DNA from: JAFEDN01 sp963795715
GTDB lineage: Bacteria > Pseudomonadota > Gammaproteobacteria > Coxiellales > Coxiellaceae
Assembly (NCBI GenBank): GCA_963795715.1
Contig: CAWCIY010000004.1
Coordinates: 501,827-565,826, forward strand
Direction: 5' to 3'
DNA length: 64,000 nucleotides
A program made the translations under genes and the position numbers. The number at the start of each line of letters is the position of its first letter. Within the stretch, counting starts at the first letter, position 1. The notes under the pieces were generated by a model. That model was given only the letters and a program-made list of their open reading frames with translations, was not told where the DNA came from and ran no database searches. Of the stretch, positions 48,547 to 57,395 are shown piece after piece.

Positions 48547-49113
48547 GTGACTGTCCGTGCCGTTATAGCTAAGACCGGTGGGTCGCCTGGCGGTCTCTCG
48601 AAATTCATACAAACCTGGCGCAGTGAGCAGGAGAATATCGCCTTAGCTGCCGTTGATGAGGAATTATCCTCCCAAGAAAAACAAGCCATCCTGGCCGAAT
48701 CCGCGCGCAAAACCACCCTCGTGAAACAACAACTATCCGGTAAGATAACTGCATTGGAGCAACACCTGGCTGAAATGGGAGAACTGCTACTGAAAACAGA
48801 ACTGGAAAAAGACCGATTAATCTTAGAACTACAGAAAGCTCAGCAGCAAATCATTGAACAAGATAAACGACAGGCTATTGCTGACCAACGTCTGCTAGAC
48901 GCTCAGGCTCGCCGCCAAGAACTGGAGAGACTTTATAGAGAATCTGCTCTGGCGCATGAACGTGCTCATACCGAAAAATTAATGATTCAAAAACAAAATG
49001 AAGCCCTGGAAAAACGGATGGATTATTTAGAAAATAACCGTCGTGAACAGCCATCCCATCCTCCGCAGCCCAAAGTTAAAACAGGTACAAAAAAGGTCAC
49101 TCAAAACGCTTAA
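48547..49113 (+). CDS. KfrA-like coiled-coil DNA-binding protein, N-truncated
   Basis: KfrA-type proteins bind their own promoter on plasmids and carry a long alpha-helical tail. Residues 1-30 match the end of the KfrA N-terminal domain (TVRAVIAKTGGSPGGLSKFI, then a Trp), and residues about 45-165 form a coiled coil rich in Q, E, L and A. The frame begins at GTG 48547 without a ribosome site, and an in-frame stop lies about 50 bases upstream, so roughly the first 20-25 residues of the DNA-binding domain are missing. The C terminus is basic and Pro-rich. It belongs to the decayed element at 48171-51014. Confidence 0.65.
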   Translation: MTVRAVIAKTGGSPGGLSKFIQTWRSEQENIALAAVDEELSSQEKQAILAESARKTTLVKQQLSGKITALEQHLAEMGELLLKTELEKDRLILELQKAQQQIIEQDKRQAIADQRLLDAQARRQELERLYRESALAHERAHTEKLMIQKQNEALEKRMDYLENNRREQPSHPPQPKVKTGTKKVTQNA

Positions 49114-49243
49114 TCATCGCACCCTTTAAAAGGAGCAGAAACTATTTTGACTTTTTTAATCAATTCGGTACAATAATCGACATTTCTGTTACAGTCCCAA
49201 ATAGAAATAGGTTAATAAGCATTTCTTGAGTTGGAGGAGATTT

Positions 49244-49561
49244 ATGAACCAACCTTTGTCACCCCTAGTTGGGCACGATACGGATATCATTGCGCCAGAT
49301 GTTAATTCTGCTGATTTGGTATCATCAAAATCCGGTACATTGCGTGAAGCCGTTCGGGCGACGGTCAAAGAATATTTTTTAAAACTGGATGGCGCAATGC
49401 CTAATAATTTCTATGAACTTTTTCTCGCTGAAGTCGAATTGCCGTTATTAGAAATAGTGCTGCAATATTGCCAGGATAACCAGAGCACCGCTGCCAAGTT
49501 GCTCAATATCAGTCGCGGTACTTTACGCAAAAATTTGATTTTCTTATTGGCGGTAAATTGA
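49244..49561 (+). pseudogene. fis: Fis-like nucleoid protein, C-terminus replaced (copy 2)
   Basis: ATG 49244 follows TTGGAGGAG; the in-frame TTG at 49226 lies upstream of that site. The protein closely matches the copy at 8238 over about 90 residues, including LREAVRATVKEYFLKL, LYELFLAE-type helix, and NQSTAAKLLNISRGTLRK. It keeps five residues more of Fis than copy 1 (TLRKN) and then runs into nine foreign residues (LIFLLAVN) and stops. The junction near 49536 coincides with the point where the opposite-strand gene turns into fis antisense. The final recognition helix is incomplete, so activity is doubtful. Confidence 0.75.
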
Positions 49562-50010
49562 GTGTATTCCTGCGGATGATTTTCTTTCAATTCGTTCACA
49601 ATATCTTCTTTCAAGTGCGCCTTATAATCCTGGCAGATCACCTGCAAGGTCTGCTTTTGCCGAGCTTGCGGCAAGATGTTGAGTAATACTTGGCGAACAG
49701 TCTGGCCCTTATGATCGGGCTGCCAGTCTTCAATGGCTGAAAATACGGCATTGAATTGCTGAGTATTCGCTAAATTCACCCGCGCCAGTTCCGCGGTGAC
49801 TCGTGCGGCAATGGCCGCTCTCTGCACATCACTCGGCTTTCCAGAAATCGCTGCTGAATAATGTTCGGCTTCCCGTGAAGCTTGGTCATACAACAAGGCG
49901 GCATGACGATTGAGCCGCTGGAGCCGATCGGGTTTAGAATCTCCTAATTCCGGTTTGGCTTTGGTTTGAAGTAGTAAGTGAATTAAGTTCACATTTTGAA
50001 ATTGACGCAT
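49411..50010 (-). CDS. Integrative-element hypothetical protein, C-terminus chimeric
   Basis: The open frame gives 199 residues, but only about residues 1-155 (50010 to about 49545) are likely original: a helical, Ala/Gln-rich protein ending near EYTQFTANKKI. The rest is the antisense of the truncated fis gene and is not a real domain. AAGGAG lies 8 bases before ATG 50010. The family is unknown, though such proteins accompany this kind of integrase. The gene is followed downstream by the fis junction, so its true 3' end has been lost. Confidence 0.55.
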   Translation of the reverse strand: MRQFQNVNLIHLLLQTKAKPELGDSKPDRLQRLNRHAALLYDQASREAEHYSAAISGKPSDVQRAAIAARVTAELARVNLANTQQFNAVFSAIEDWQPDHKGQTVRQVLLNILPQARQKQTLQVICQDYKAHLKEDIVNELKENHPQEYTQFTANKKIKFLRKVPRLILSNLAAVLWLSWQYCSTISNNGNSTSARKSS

Positions 50011-50147
50011 GGTTTTTCTCCTTCATTTTTGTTTTGCGTTGGCGCAAGAGCGTTTTTTGATTTCGCCGACTTTGCGCGTCCTTTTATCGACATTTGTCAA
50101 TAAATTCTTTTTTAAAAAAATAAAAAAATTAAAAATTCCGTTAATTG

Positions 50148-51014
50148 TTAAGCAATGTAGTTTCGAGTGATGGCTATTCTGGAGTGCCCAAGCTCCTCCG
50201 ATAACCTCATCCGCGCTAACACATCCTGGCTTCGCTGTTGATCACTTAACTCATTTCTTTGAGGGCCTCCGACCAACGGGCAATCCCAACCGGTCAATTC
50301 TCGATAACGGTTTTGGGCGTACGCATGGCGTAACCCATGTGAACGCACACCAATTTTTTGCAAGACTTTGTCGTAGCGATACCGATGCTTAATGTAGGAT
50401 TGACCCGCAGGTATCAGCGATTGATCGAAATTACCCACCCATTGCTTAGCCGCATCGAGCCAATGCCGTTGCTCCGGCGTGCGAATGGGAATTTCACGCG
50501 GGCGATTGCCTTTACACCATGAACCTTGTAAAACTAACTTGCTTCCTTGATCGGCCATGATGGGTTTAATTTTGAGAGATTCTTCCCGTCTTAATCCGAA
50601 CAGTCGTTGGAGTTCTAAAGAAATCCGTATGCTTTGATCACTCACGCCTGATAAATCAGGATCTACAATCGCTCGATTTTTGATGATGAAGTGACGTCGC
50701 GCACCCACACCCAGATCGGTGTTCGTTGGAATCATGTTGGGTTTATTGATTAAAACCGACAAATGGCGCAGCGCCGCAATGCGATTTTTAATCGTGCCGT
50801 TATCCAGCTTTTTCTTCTGCCAATGTTTAGTCAACGCTAAGACATGTTTGCGCTGTAACTGCTGAACGGAAGTAATTTTATAGCCTAATGACACTAATTC
50901 TCCGGCAGTACTCAAGAGTATTTGCCGCCGGTCGTAACGGGTGACATAAGCACCAAAATTATCCTGTTTTAGCGTGTTATAGATCGAACGTTTTAAATCT
51001 GTTTTAATACTCAT
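50148..51014 (-). CDS. Tyrosine recombinase/integrase of an integrative element
   Basis: The 288-residue enzyme has the expected layout: an N-terminal SAM-like DNA-binding domain (about 1-95) and a catalytic domain. Catalytic residues are R142 or R143 (GLRREESLK), H226-x-x-R229-H230 (HGLRH), H277 in LGHSR, and Y286, which lies only two residues from the end. AGGGAA precedes ATG 51014. The gene appears intact, while the genes around it (48171, 48547, 49244, 49411) are broken. It is unrelated to the P4-type integrase at 56170. The 670 bases upstream are noncoding. Confidence 0.85.
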   Translation of the reverse strand: MSIKTDLKRSIYNTLKQDNFGAYVTRYDRRQILLSTAGELVSLGYKITSVQQLQRKHVLALTKHWQKKKLDNGTIKNRIAALRHLSVLINKPNMIPTNTDLGVGARRHFIIKNRAIVDPDLSGVSDQSIRISLELQRLFGLRREESLKIKPIMADQGSKLVLQGSWCKGNRPREIPIRTPEQRHWLDAAKQWVGNFDQSLIPAGQSYIKHRYRYDKVLQKIGVRSHGLRHAYAQNRYRELTGWDCPLVGGPQRNELSDQQRSQDVLARMRLSEELGHSRIAITRNYIA

Positions 51015-51690
51015 GAAAATTCCCTAAAAAAATAAATAAGCAATCCGTAAAAAAAATGGGATGAGGACAACCTCTACTTTCCTCGGACACGGAATTGATG
51101 GGTTAGTGTTAAGTCTCCATCGACACACCGTGAGGTATTCGACGGCTGTCACCGAAAAAACGGCGTCAGCATTGAGACTCAGGTTGAGGAAAAGTGAAAA
51201 AATAAATCTCAAAACAATGATTGAAATCATGAATTCAAAAGCAGGAAAAAAATGGTTTTTTCCTGAAAGAACAAAGACGAAAAACGTCTAAAAAATAATA
51301 AAAACAATCCGATAGGATGAATAAAGACTGAAAGTAGTCAAAGATTCAAAACGATCTGGCTTTTTCCCAAAAATGAGGAGTAAAAGTCTGATGAGGCATT
51401 CCGTGAGTTGATACGATGATCACCCCAACTACATAACAACCGCATGCGAGGTGTCTCTCCATGCCGTGATATAGAAATAAGTCCTCGGCATCCCGAAGAC
51501 CTATGGATTTTCTGCGGATTTACGTCGTGCAGAACCGACCCATGAGAGCCATTATATAGAAATGAATATTAAAGTCAATACTATTTTTTAAAATATTTTA
51601 AAAATTCAAATCTAATGATTCTGAGCTGCAAAATTTCAAAAAAATAAGCAGAAGCATTGCGAGTGATTTTGATAAAAATATTGACAGGCA
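51015..51690. other. Long noncoding stretch upstream of the integrase
   Basis: About 675 bases with no supported gene. Two short frames (51024-51230 minus and 51061-51291 plus) overlap each other and have no ribosome site. The stretch contains several small GC-rich inverted segments (for example GACGGCTGTCACC with ACGGCGTC near 51140-51175), which might be part of an attachment or recombination site of the element. I could not define one. Confidence 0.35.
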
Positions 51691-51691
51691 A

Positions 51692-51753
51692 CGCCGTCAT
51701 CTGGAAAGAAAAAAATTGAAAAAAAGCATTGTCATCTGGAAAAGATGACGGCG
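51692..51753. repeat. Alternative-hairpin region (GTCATCT repeats)
   Basis: CGCCGTCATCT (51692-51702) pairs perfectly with AGATGACGGCG (51743-51753). A second GTCATCT at 51731-51737, part of a direct repeat GTCATCTGGAAA (51696-51707 and 51731-51742), can form a tight hairpin with the same AGATGAC. Only one of the two stems can form at a time, which resembles a switch, an operator pair, or a small mobile-element end. Confidence 0.6.
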
Positions 51754-51802
51754 TGAACGGAATTCTGATTTTAAAATGAAAGAGTTATGAATGCAGCGGC
51801 AT

Positions 51803-51842
51803 CGCGTCACTGTAGAAAACGAGGTTTTCATACAGTGACGCG
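51803..51842. repeat. Long near-perfect hairpin
   Basis: CGCGTCACTGTA followed by GAAAAC is complementary to GTTTTC-A-TACAGTGACGCG, giving 18 paired bases with one bulged A and a 3-base loop (GAG). It has no T-run after it, so it is not a standard terminator. It lies 320 bases before the Sel1/WGMCP gene and 50 bases after another hairpin region. It could be a MITE-like palindrome or a protein-binding site. Confidence 0.7.
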
Positions 51843-51877
51843 AAATGAAATTATGATTTAAATTTAATGTGTCACTA

Positions 51878-52117
51878 ATGATCAGACTTGCTGCTGACAC
51901 TTTCTTGAAAGTGAAAAGTCATAGTTACAAGTCTGACCTTCATGCATACGGAAAAGCGCCGGACTATCTCATAGCAGCTAAAACAACCGCAGCATGGTTT
52001 TTAATGCAAGCATCAATTCAATCTGGGGTGTGTACTTATGGTTTTTTATCCCCTATGTTTTATTTTGTTGTACCCCAAAAATACAATGTGTTTCAATTTG
52101 AAATTGACCCAAATTAA
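51878..52117 (+). CDS. Short hypothetical ORF
   Basis: A 79-residue frame starting at ATG 51878 has no good ribosome site. It begins MIRLAADTFLKVKSHSYKSD and holds an Ala/Thr-rich and an aromatic stretch. No family is recognised. It may be a remnant or a chance frame; no competing gene is present. Confidence 0.25.
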   Translation: MIRLAADTFLKVKSHSYKSDLHAYGKAPDYLIAAKTTAAWFLMQASIQSGVCTYGFLSPMFYFVVPQKYNVFQFEIDPN

Positions 52118-52162
52118 AAGGTAAGATATTTTTTCTGAAAACTTAAAAAAAGGAGAAAAAAA

Positions 52163-55100
52163 TTGTCCAAACAAACTTCAACTGGAGAATTCAATTTTCA
52201 TCAAGGTGATGATCACTTCTTTTTTAAGCGTAATGTTCAAGCATTTCAGTATTATCAAAAAGCAGTCATACAGAGTTATCCCCCTGCTTACTTACGTTTA
52301 GCTTGCATGTACCTTAATGGACAAGGTTTAGATAAATCGCTAGACCAATCAATAATATGGCAAGAAAAGGTGAAAGACAATATTCAATGGTTTCAAATTA
52401 GAGCAAATAGTGATGACGCTGAAGTCCAGTATTTATTGGGCTTATGTTACCAAACCGGTGTAGGTATAGAGAAAGATGAAAAACAAGCAGTGGTCTGGTA
52501 TCGCAAATCAGCTGAGCAAGGAAATATTTGGGGACAGAGGAGTTTAGCGGATTGTTATTTAAACGGAAAGGGTGTAGCAAAAGATGAAAAACAATCTGTT
52601 GTTTGGATACGTAAATTAGCAGAGCAAGGTAATATAGTTGGACAATGTTGGCTGGGAGACCAGTATCGAAATGGTTCTGGAATTGAGCGAGATCAGAAAG
52701 AAGCAATCACTTGGTATCGTAAAGCTGCTGAGCAGGGTTACCCTGATGCTCAAATTAATCTAGCTGTTTGCTATGCTTTAGGCGAAGGAGTTTCAAAAGA
52801 CCAGAAAGAAGCAGCGATCTGGTATGGTAAAGCCGCTGAACAAGGTGACTCCGATGCTCAATTTAATCTAGGTTACTGCTATGCTTTAGGCGAAGGAGTT
52901 CCGAAAGATCAGAAAGAAGCGGCAATATGGTTTCGAAAATCTGCTGAACAAGGTAACCCTAATGCGCAATTTAATTTAGGTAACTGTTATGCTTTAGGCG
53001 AAGGAATTTCGCAAGACCTAAAGGAGGCAATGATCTGGTATCATAAAGCCGCCGAACAAGGTATTCCTGCCGCTCAAGTTATTTTAGGTTATTACTATGC
53101 GAAAGGTAAAGGAGTTCCAAAAGATCAAGAGGAGGCGGTGATTTGGTATCGTGCCGAGCAAGGTCAGCCTGATGCTCAATTTAATTTAGGTGTCTGCTAT
53201 GCTAAAGGCGAAGGAGTTGAGAAAGATCAAAAAGAAGCTGTAACTTGGTATCATAAAGCCGCTGAACAAGGTAACTCTGATGCCCAATTTATTTTAGGTA
53301 ACTGCTATGCAAAAGGCGAAGGAGTTCTGAAAGATCAAAAAGAAGCAGCGATCTGGTATCGTAAAGCCGCCATACAAGGTAATCCTTATGCTCAAACAAT
53401 ATTAAGTCTCTGTTACGCAACAGGAATAGGAGTCCCAAGAGACCATAAGGAAGCAGCATTTTGGGTTCAAAAAGTTGCTGAACAAGGGTGTACTGAACTT
53501 TTAAATTCTAATTCTACCTTAGCGCAGATTCTCTCACAAACCATGATACCTCTACCTAAACTCAGTGAGATAGAATTAAAAATCAATCAAGAGGAAATCG
53601 AGCAGCAATTGCTCATTCAACCTTCAAAATCAGAAATGTTGCCCGCATTTCAGAGTTCTCAAATCTTGGCGCCTTCAACCAATCCAGCGGTAAAACTAAT
53701 CGATCAAACAAAATTGAACCAGTTATTGCAATATGTAGCAGAAGGTGAAGAAGACAATGCAGAAGAATTGATCAAAAAGGACAAAAATTTATTACTGCAC
53801 GCAGGAACGGTAACAGATTTATCGGGCCGGGAATTTAAACAGATTACCGCGTTTCAATATGCGTTATGGGCGATGGACTGGCATATGTGGACGATGATTC
53901 AGAAATATCTACCCAAAGAAGCGCAAGCCGAGCAGTTCCAGGCATTAGAGAGCAAAGGCACGATGCATGGCAAACATTTTAACTTGCAAGGGTTGATCGG
54001 CGCATTGCAGACGTATGTAGACAATTATGATAATTGGAGTGGAACCCAATGTGGAGAGCATTGGCGCAAAGTGGTTGGTGCGGCACAAAAAGAATTGCCT
54101 GTGCATGTAGTGAATGAATATTGTCGTTCTGATAGGCCGTTTGAGCCGTGTCCATCAGAGTGGGAAGCCAAGCTCTCGCGGACGCGAGAGTTGGAAATAT
54201 GGGATAGTACCCAATCTAAGTATGTGAAAGGTTCGTGGTTTATACCCTCTTCATCGAAAGATGGCCTCGGATTGTCTTATGCTTTTTACAGATATCGCCG
54301 GCGTGCTGTGGCGGTGTGTCGTTGTCTGGGGGGTGACTGGGTCAGTGGGGGTGAGGCGTATTCAGACCTCAAAGCGCTCCAATCCTTGTGGAAGACGCGC
54401 ACGCAGCAGTTGGAGTCTCTAAAAACTCAATTATTATCCACAACCAATCAAGATCAGGAATTGCAAACAGAATTAAAAGAGTTAAAATACGAGACGCCGG
54501 TTCAACCTCCAAAATCAACACCGCCGATATCGCAGTTCATTCCCCAAACTATTCTGCCACCGCCAAAACCTCAGATCACTCCTCAGCAATTGGCCTTGCA
54601 AGATCAACTGATTACGGCCTGCAAACAAGGAGATGAGAAAAGGGTTAAATCGTTACTCCAACAAGGCGCGAAACCGGATATCGCCAACGCCGAAGGTGAG
54701 CAACCATTAGGAGCAGCGGTTTGGGGTATGTGTCCTGATGTTGTCAACACCTTATTAAAACAAGTTGGCGGTGTTGCGCCGATGACTTGGCATAAATGCG
54801 AGCAACATAATAAAAAATATTATAATAATGAGGTATTTATCGTACCGAAGTTTGACCCGCGAACATTTGGAGAGTGGAACGATTTGTTACAAAAGATGGA
54901 CCTCAACCCATTCATCCGCGCACTCCATTTAAAGGAAGTAGATGAGCAGTGGCATGATTCGGATTCGTCTAGTTGGGAAAATTTGAAAGAGTATGTAGGT
55001 TCAAGTGAATTGGTGGGAGCGAGTATTGGTTCTTTGGGTGGTTTTCAACATGTAACAGAGAAGAGGTTTGAAAGTTTCAGAGTACAGATTAAAAAAGAGA

Positions 55101-55909
55101 TAGAGACTGCAAAACAGCCAACGGCAGAATTACAGCATGCTCAGGAATCCGATCTGAAACACCAGCCGCTATATCAACCTCAAAAATCAACATCGGCACT
55201 GCCGCTGGTATCCCAGACTATTTCGCAAACCTTGATACCTCCCCCAAAATTGAAGTCCAGTCCTGAGCAATTGACCCTGCAAGATCAACTGATTGCGGCC
55301 TGTAAACAAGGCGATGCAAAAACCGTTATAGCACTACTCAAACGAGGAGCAGGACCAGATATTGCCAACGCTAAAGGTGAGCATCCATTAGGGGCGGCGG
55401 TGTGGGGGATGTGTCCTGATGTCGTCAATGCCTTGCTGAAACAAGCAGGCGGCGTTGCGCCGATGACTTGGCAGGAATGCAAGCAACATAATTTTAAATA
55501 TTATAAAGAAGAGTTTATTGTACCGAAGTTTGCCCCACAAACTTACGGAGAGTGGTATCAATTGTTGCTTAAAATTGACCTCAATCCTTTCATTCGCGCA
55601 TTCCATTTAAAGAATGTAAATGAGCAATGGCACAATGATGACTCTTCTAGTTGGGAACATTTAAAAGGTTCGGTAGGACATGAGGCGGAAGGATTTCTAT
55701 ATAGGATGTTGTACAAACCAGCTAGCGTATTTGACCCCGGGAAGAGCATAGAAAGAGTGTGGCCGCCACAGTCGATGTCAATGACTGAGACAGGGTTTGT
55801 AAGTTTCAGAACACAAATTAAACGAGGCATAGAATCCGCAAAACAACCAACGAAACAACAAAGTCAGACGGGATCCATCAGTGAGAGCCAAACATGTCTA
55901 TTAATGTAA
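52163..55909 (+). CDS. Sel1-array protein with WGMCP modules and CaaX end
   Basis: The 1248-residue product starts at TTG 52163, with AGGAG 7 bases before it and no nearby ATG. Residues about 15-440 form at least 11 Sel1 repeats (YALGEGVPKDQKEAAIWYxKAAEQG), one with a short internal deletion (WYRAEQG). Residues about 520-755 hold a conserved block (ITAFQYALWAMDWHMWTMIQ, then GKHFNLQGLI, ALQTYVDNYDNW, VVNEYCRSDRPFEPCP) that I recall from Legionella/Coxiella effectors. Two WGMCP modules follow (about 803-995 and 1031-1225), like those of the kinase at 31752. The chain ends QTCLLM, a CaaX box. Ser/Pro/Gln linkers join the parts. Most likely a secreted multidomain effector; the binding partners are unknown. 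Confidence 0.8.
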   Translation: MSKQTSTGEFNFHQGDDHFFFKRNVQAFQYYQKAVIQSYPPAYLRLACMYLNGQGLDKSLDQSIIWQEKVKDNIQWFQIRANSDDAEVQYLLGLCYQTGVGIEKDEKQAVVWYRKSAEQGNIWGQRSLADCYLNGKGVAKDEKQSVVWIRKLAEQGNIVGQCWLGDQYRNGSGIERDQKEAITWYRKAAEQGYPDAQINLAVCYALGEGVSKDQKEAAIWYGKAAEQGDSDAQFNLGYCYALGEGVPKDQKEAAIWFRKSAEQGNPNAQFNLGNCYALGEGISQDLKEAMIWYHKAAEQGIPAAQVILGYYYAKGKGVPKDQEEAVIWYRAEQGQPDAQFNLGVCYAKGEGVEKDQKEAVTWYHKAAEQGNSDAQFILGNCYAKGEGVLKDQKEAAIWYRKAAIQGNPYAQTILSLCYATGIGVPRDHKEAAFWVQKVAEQGCTELLNSNSTLAQILSQTMIPLPKLSEIELKINQEEIEQQLLIQPSKSEMLPAFQSSQILAPSTNPAVKLIDQTKLNQLLQYVAEGEEDNAEELIKKDKNLLLHAGTVTDLSGREFKQITAFQYALWAMDWHMWTMIQKYLPKEAQAEQFQALESKGTMHGKHFNLQGLIGALQTYVDNYDNWSGTQCGEHWRKVVGAAQKELPVHVVNEYCRSDRPFEPCPSEWEAKLSRTRELEIWDSTQSKYVKGSWFIPSSSKDGLGLSYAFYRYRRRAVAVCRCLGGDWVSGGEAYSDLKALQSLWKTRTQQLESLKTQLLSTTNQDQELQTELKELKYETPVQPPKSTPPISQFIPQTILPPPKPQITPQQLALQDQLITACKQGDEKRVKSLLQQGAKPDIANAEGEQPLGAAVWGMCPDVVNTLLKQVGGVAPMTWHKCEQHNKKYYNNEVFIVPKFDPRTFGEWNDLLQKMDLNPFIRALHLKEVDEQWHDSDSSSWENLKEYVGSSELVGASIGSLGGFQHVTEKRFESFRVQIKKEIETAKQPTAELQHAQESDLKHQPLYQPQKSTSALPLVSQTISQTLIPPPKLKSSPEQLTLQDQLIAACKQGDAKTVIALLKRGAGPDIANAKGEHPLGAAVWGMCPDVVNALLKQAGGVAPMTWQECKQHNFKYYKEEFIVPKFAPQTYGEWYQLLLKIDLNPFIRAFHLKNVNEQWHNDDSSSWEHLKGSVGHEAEGFLYRMLYKPASVFDPGKSIERVWPPQSMSMTETGFVSFRTQIKRGIESAKQPTKQQSQTGSISESQTCLLM

Positions 55910-56169
55910 CCCAAAAAGAGACCCAAGTATTACGTAATCCTTCTACATTGATTCTACATGAGATTTTCAGGATTTTTAGCGCCACGGACGACCGGCTGAT
56001 TACAAATTCTAAAAATAATGGTTTTAATACATTTTAACACGTTCTAACGACTCCTAATAAGTTTTAAAACTCTTTACATTACAATCAGTTATCGGCATAA
56101 TATCCCCTAAGTACTTTTAATGTGTTTTCTCTATACCTTCTACACTGTTTCTACATGGGAGACCGACTG

Positions 56170-57366
56170 ATGCGATTAACTAAGACCCTACTTGACCACA
56201 TTGAAGCCCCTATCAACAGCGATCAAGCCTTCTACCGCGACGCCCAACTCAAAGGCTTTGCTCTGCGTGTCACCGCTAATGGTATCAAAAGTTTTGTCGT
56301 TGAGAAACTCGTCAACGGCAAAGTCCGGCGCATGACCCTTGGCCGCTATGGAGAATTGACCGTTGAACAGGCCCGCCGGGAAGCTCAAAAGCTGCTGGGC
56401 AAAATCGCTACCGGCATTGACCCCCAGGCCGAAAAGCAAAACGCCGAGCTTCACGGCACCACCCTGGAACAAGTCTTTCAAGATTATCTCAATGCCCGCA
56501 AGGAACTCAAGCCTAAAACCCTGTACGGTTACCGGCGAATGATGGCGCGCGTCTTTTCAGAATGGCGAAATAAACCCTTGTTAGCCATTACCAAAGATAA
56601 AGTCTCCAGGCTGCATACTCGCTTGGGCGAAGAAAACGGCCATGCGTATGCCAATTCTGCCATGCGGCTATTACGCGCTTTATTTAACTTCGCCGCTGGA
56701 CAATATGAGGACGCCCAAGGCCGCTCATTGATTACCGACAACCCGGTCAAGCGATTATCCCAAACCCGCTCCTGGTATCGTGTCGACCGGCGGCAAACGT
56801 ACATTAAGCCTCACCAATTAGCCGCCTGGTATCGAGGATTAGAAAAAATGACCAATGACACACTGCGGGATTATATCATAGTCGTGTTGTTTACCGGCTT
56901 ACGCAAAAACGAGGCTGCCCAGCTCAAATGGAGCGATATTGATTTGAAAGCTAAAACGCTAACCATTGTGGATACTAAAAATCATCTATCCCACACCTTG
57001 CCCCTATCGGATTATTTATTCGAGCTATTCACTCGCCGCCACCAACACGCCACCAGTGACTATGTTTTCCCCAGTAGCGGCAAAGGCGGTTACGTGGTGG
57101 AACCCCGCAAACAGACCGCCAAGGTCATCGAGGATTCCGGCGTCATGTTTACCGTCCATGATCTACGTCGAACATTTATCACCCTGGCCGAAAGCCTGGA
57201 TATTTCGGCTTATGCGGTCAAGCGGCTGATCAATCATAAAATGACGAATGATGTCACTGCGGGTTACATTATTTCCGATGTCGAAAGATTGCGGAAACCG
57301 ATGCAAGCCATCACAGACAATCTATTAAAATTCATGAAAAAATCATCAGATGATTTACTCACTTAA
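56170..57366 (+). CDS. P4-type tyrosine integrase
   Basis: From ATG 56170 (GGGAGA upstream; the frame is open to 56122 but lacks a ribosome site) the protein has 398 residues. The N-terminal DUF4102/Arm-type domain is seen in LKGFALRVTANGIKSF and RMTLGRYGELTVEQARREAQ. The catalytic core shows LFTGLRKNEAAQLKW (first Arg), HDLRRTFITLAE (H-x-x-R), LINHK, and the tyrosine in TAGYI. Such integrases insert islands and satellites, usually at tRNA ends; no tRNA or direct repeat is visible in the 260 bases upstream. It marks the left end of the island that continues to the window edge, where the base composition also becomes richer in GC. Confidence 0.9.
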   Translation: MRLTKTLLDHIEAPINSDQAFYRDAQLKGFALRVTANGIKSFVVEKLVNGKVRRMTLGRYGELTVEQARREAQKLLGKIATGIDPQAEKQNAELHGTTLEQVFQDYLNARKELKPKTLYGYRRMMARVFSEWRNKPLLAITKDKVSRLHTRLGEENGHAYANSAMRLLRALFNFAAGQYEDAQGRSLITDNPVKRLSQTRSWYRVDRRQTYIKPHQLAAWYRGLEKMTNDTLRDYIIVVLFTGLRKNEAAQLKWSDIDLKAKTLTIVDTKNHLSHTLPLSDYLFELFTRRHQHATSDYVFPSSGKGGYVVEPRKQTAKVIEDSGVMFTVHDLRRTFITLAESLDISAYAVKRLINHKMTNDVTAGYIISDVERLRKPMQAITDNLLKFMKKSSDDLLT

Positions 57367-57395
57367 TGAATACCCATGGACATCTGGAATATAAC

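Noticed and set aside
49411..49544. C-terminal 45 residues of the gene at 49411-50010
   Set aside because: This part is the antisense of the truncated fis gene, so it is not treated as a domain.
55910..56169. Attachment site or tRNA end next to the P4-type integrase
   Set aside because: No tRNA-like fold or direct repeat could be found; the other end of the island is outside the window.
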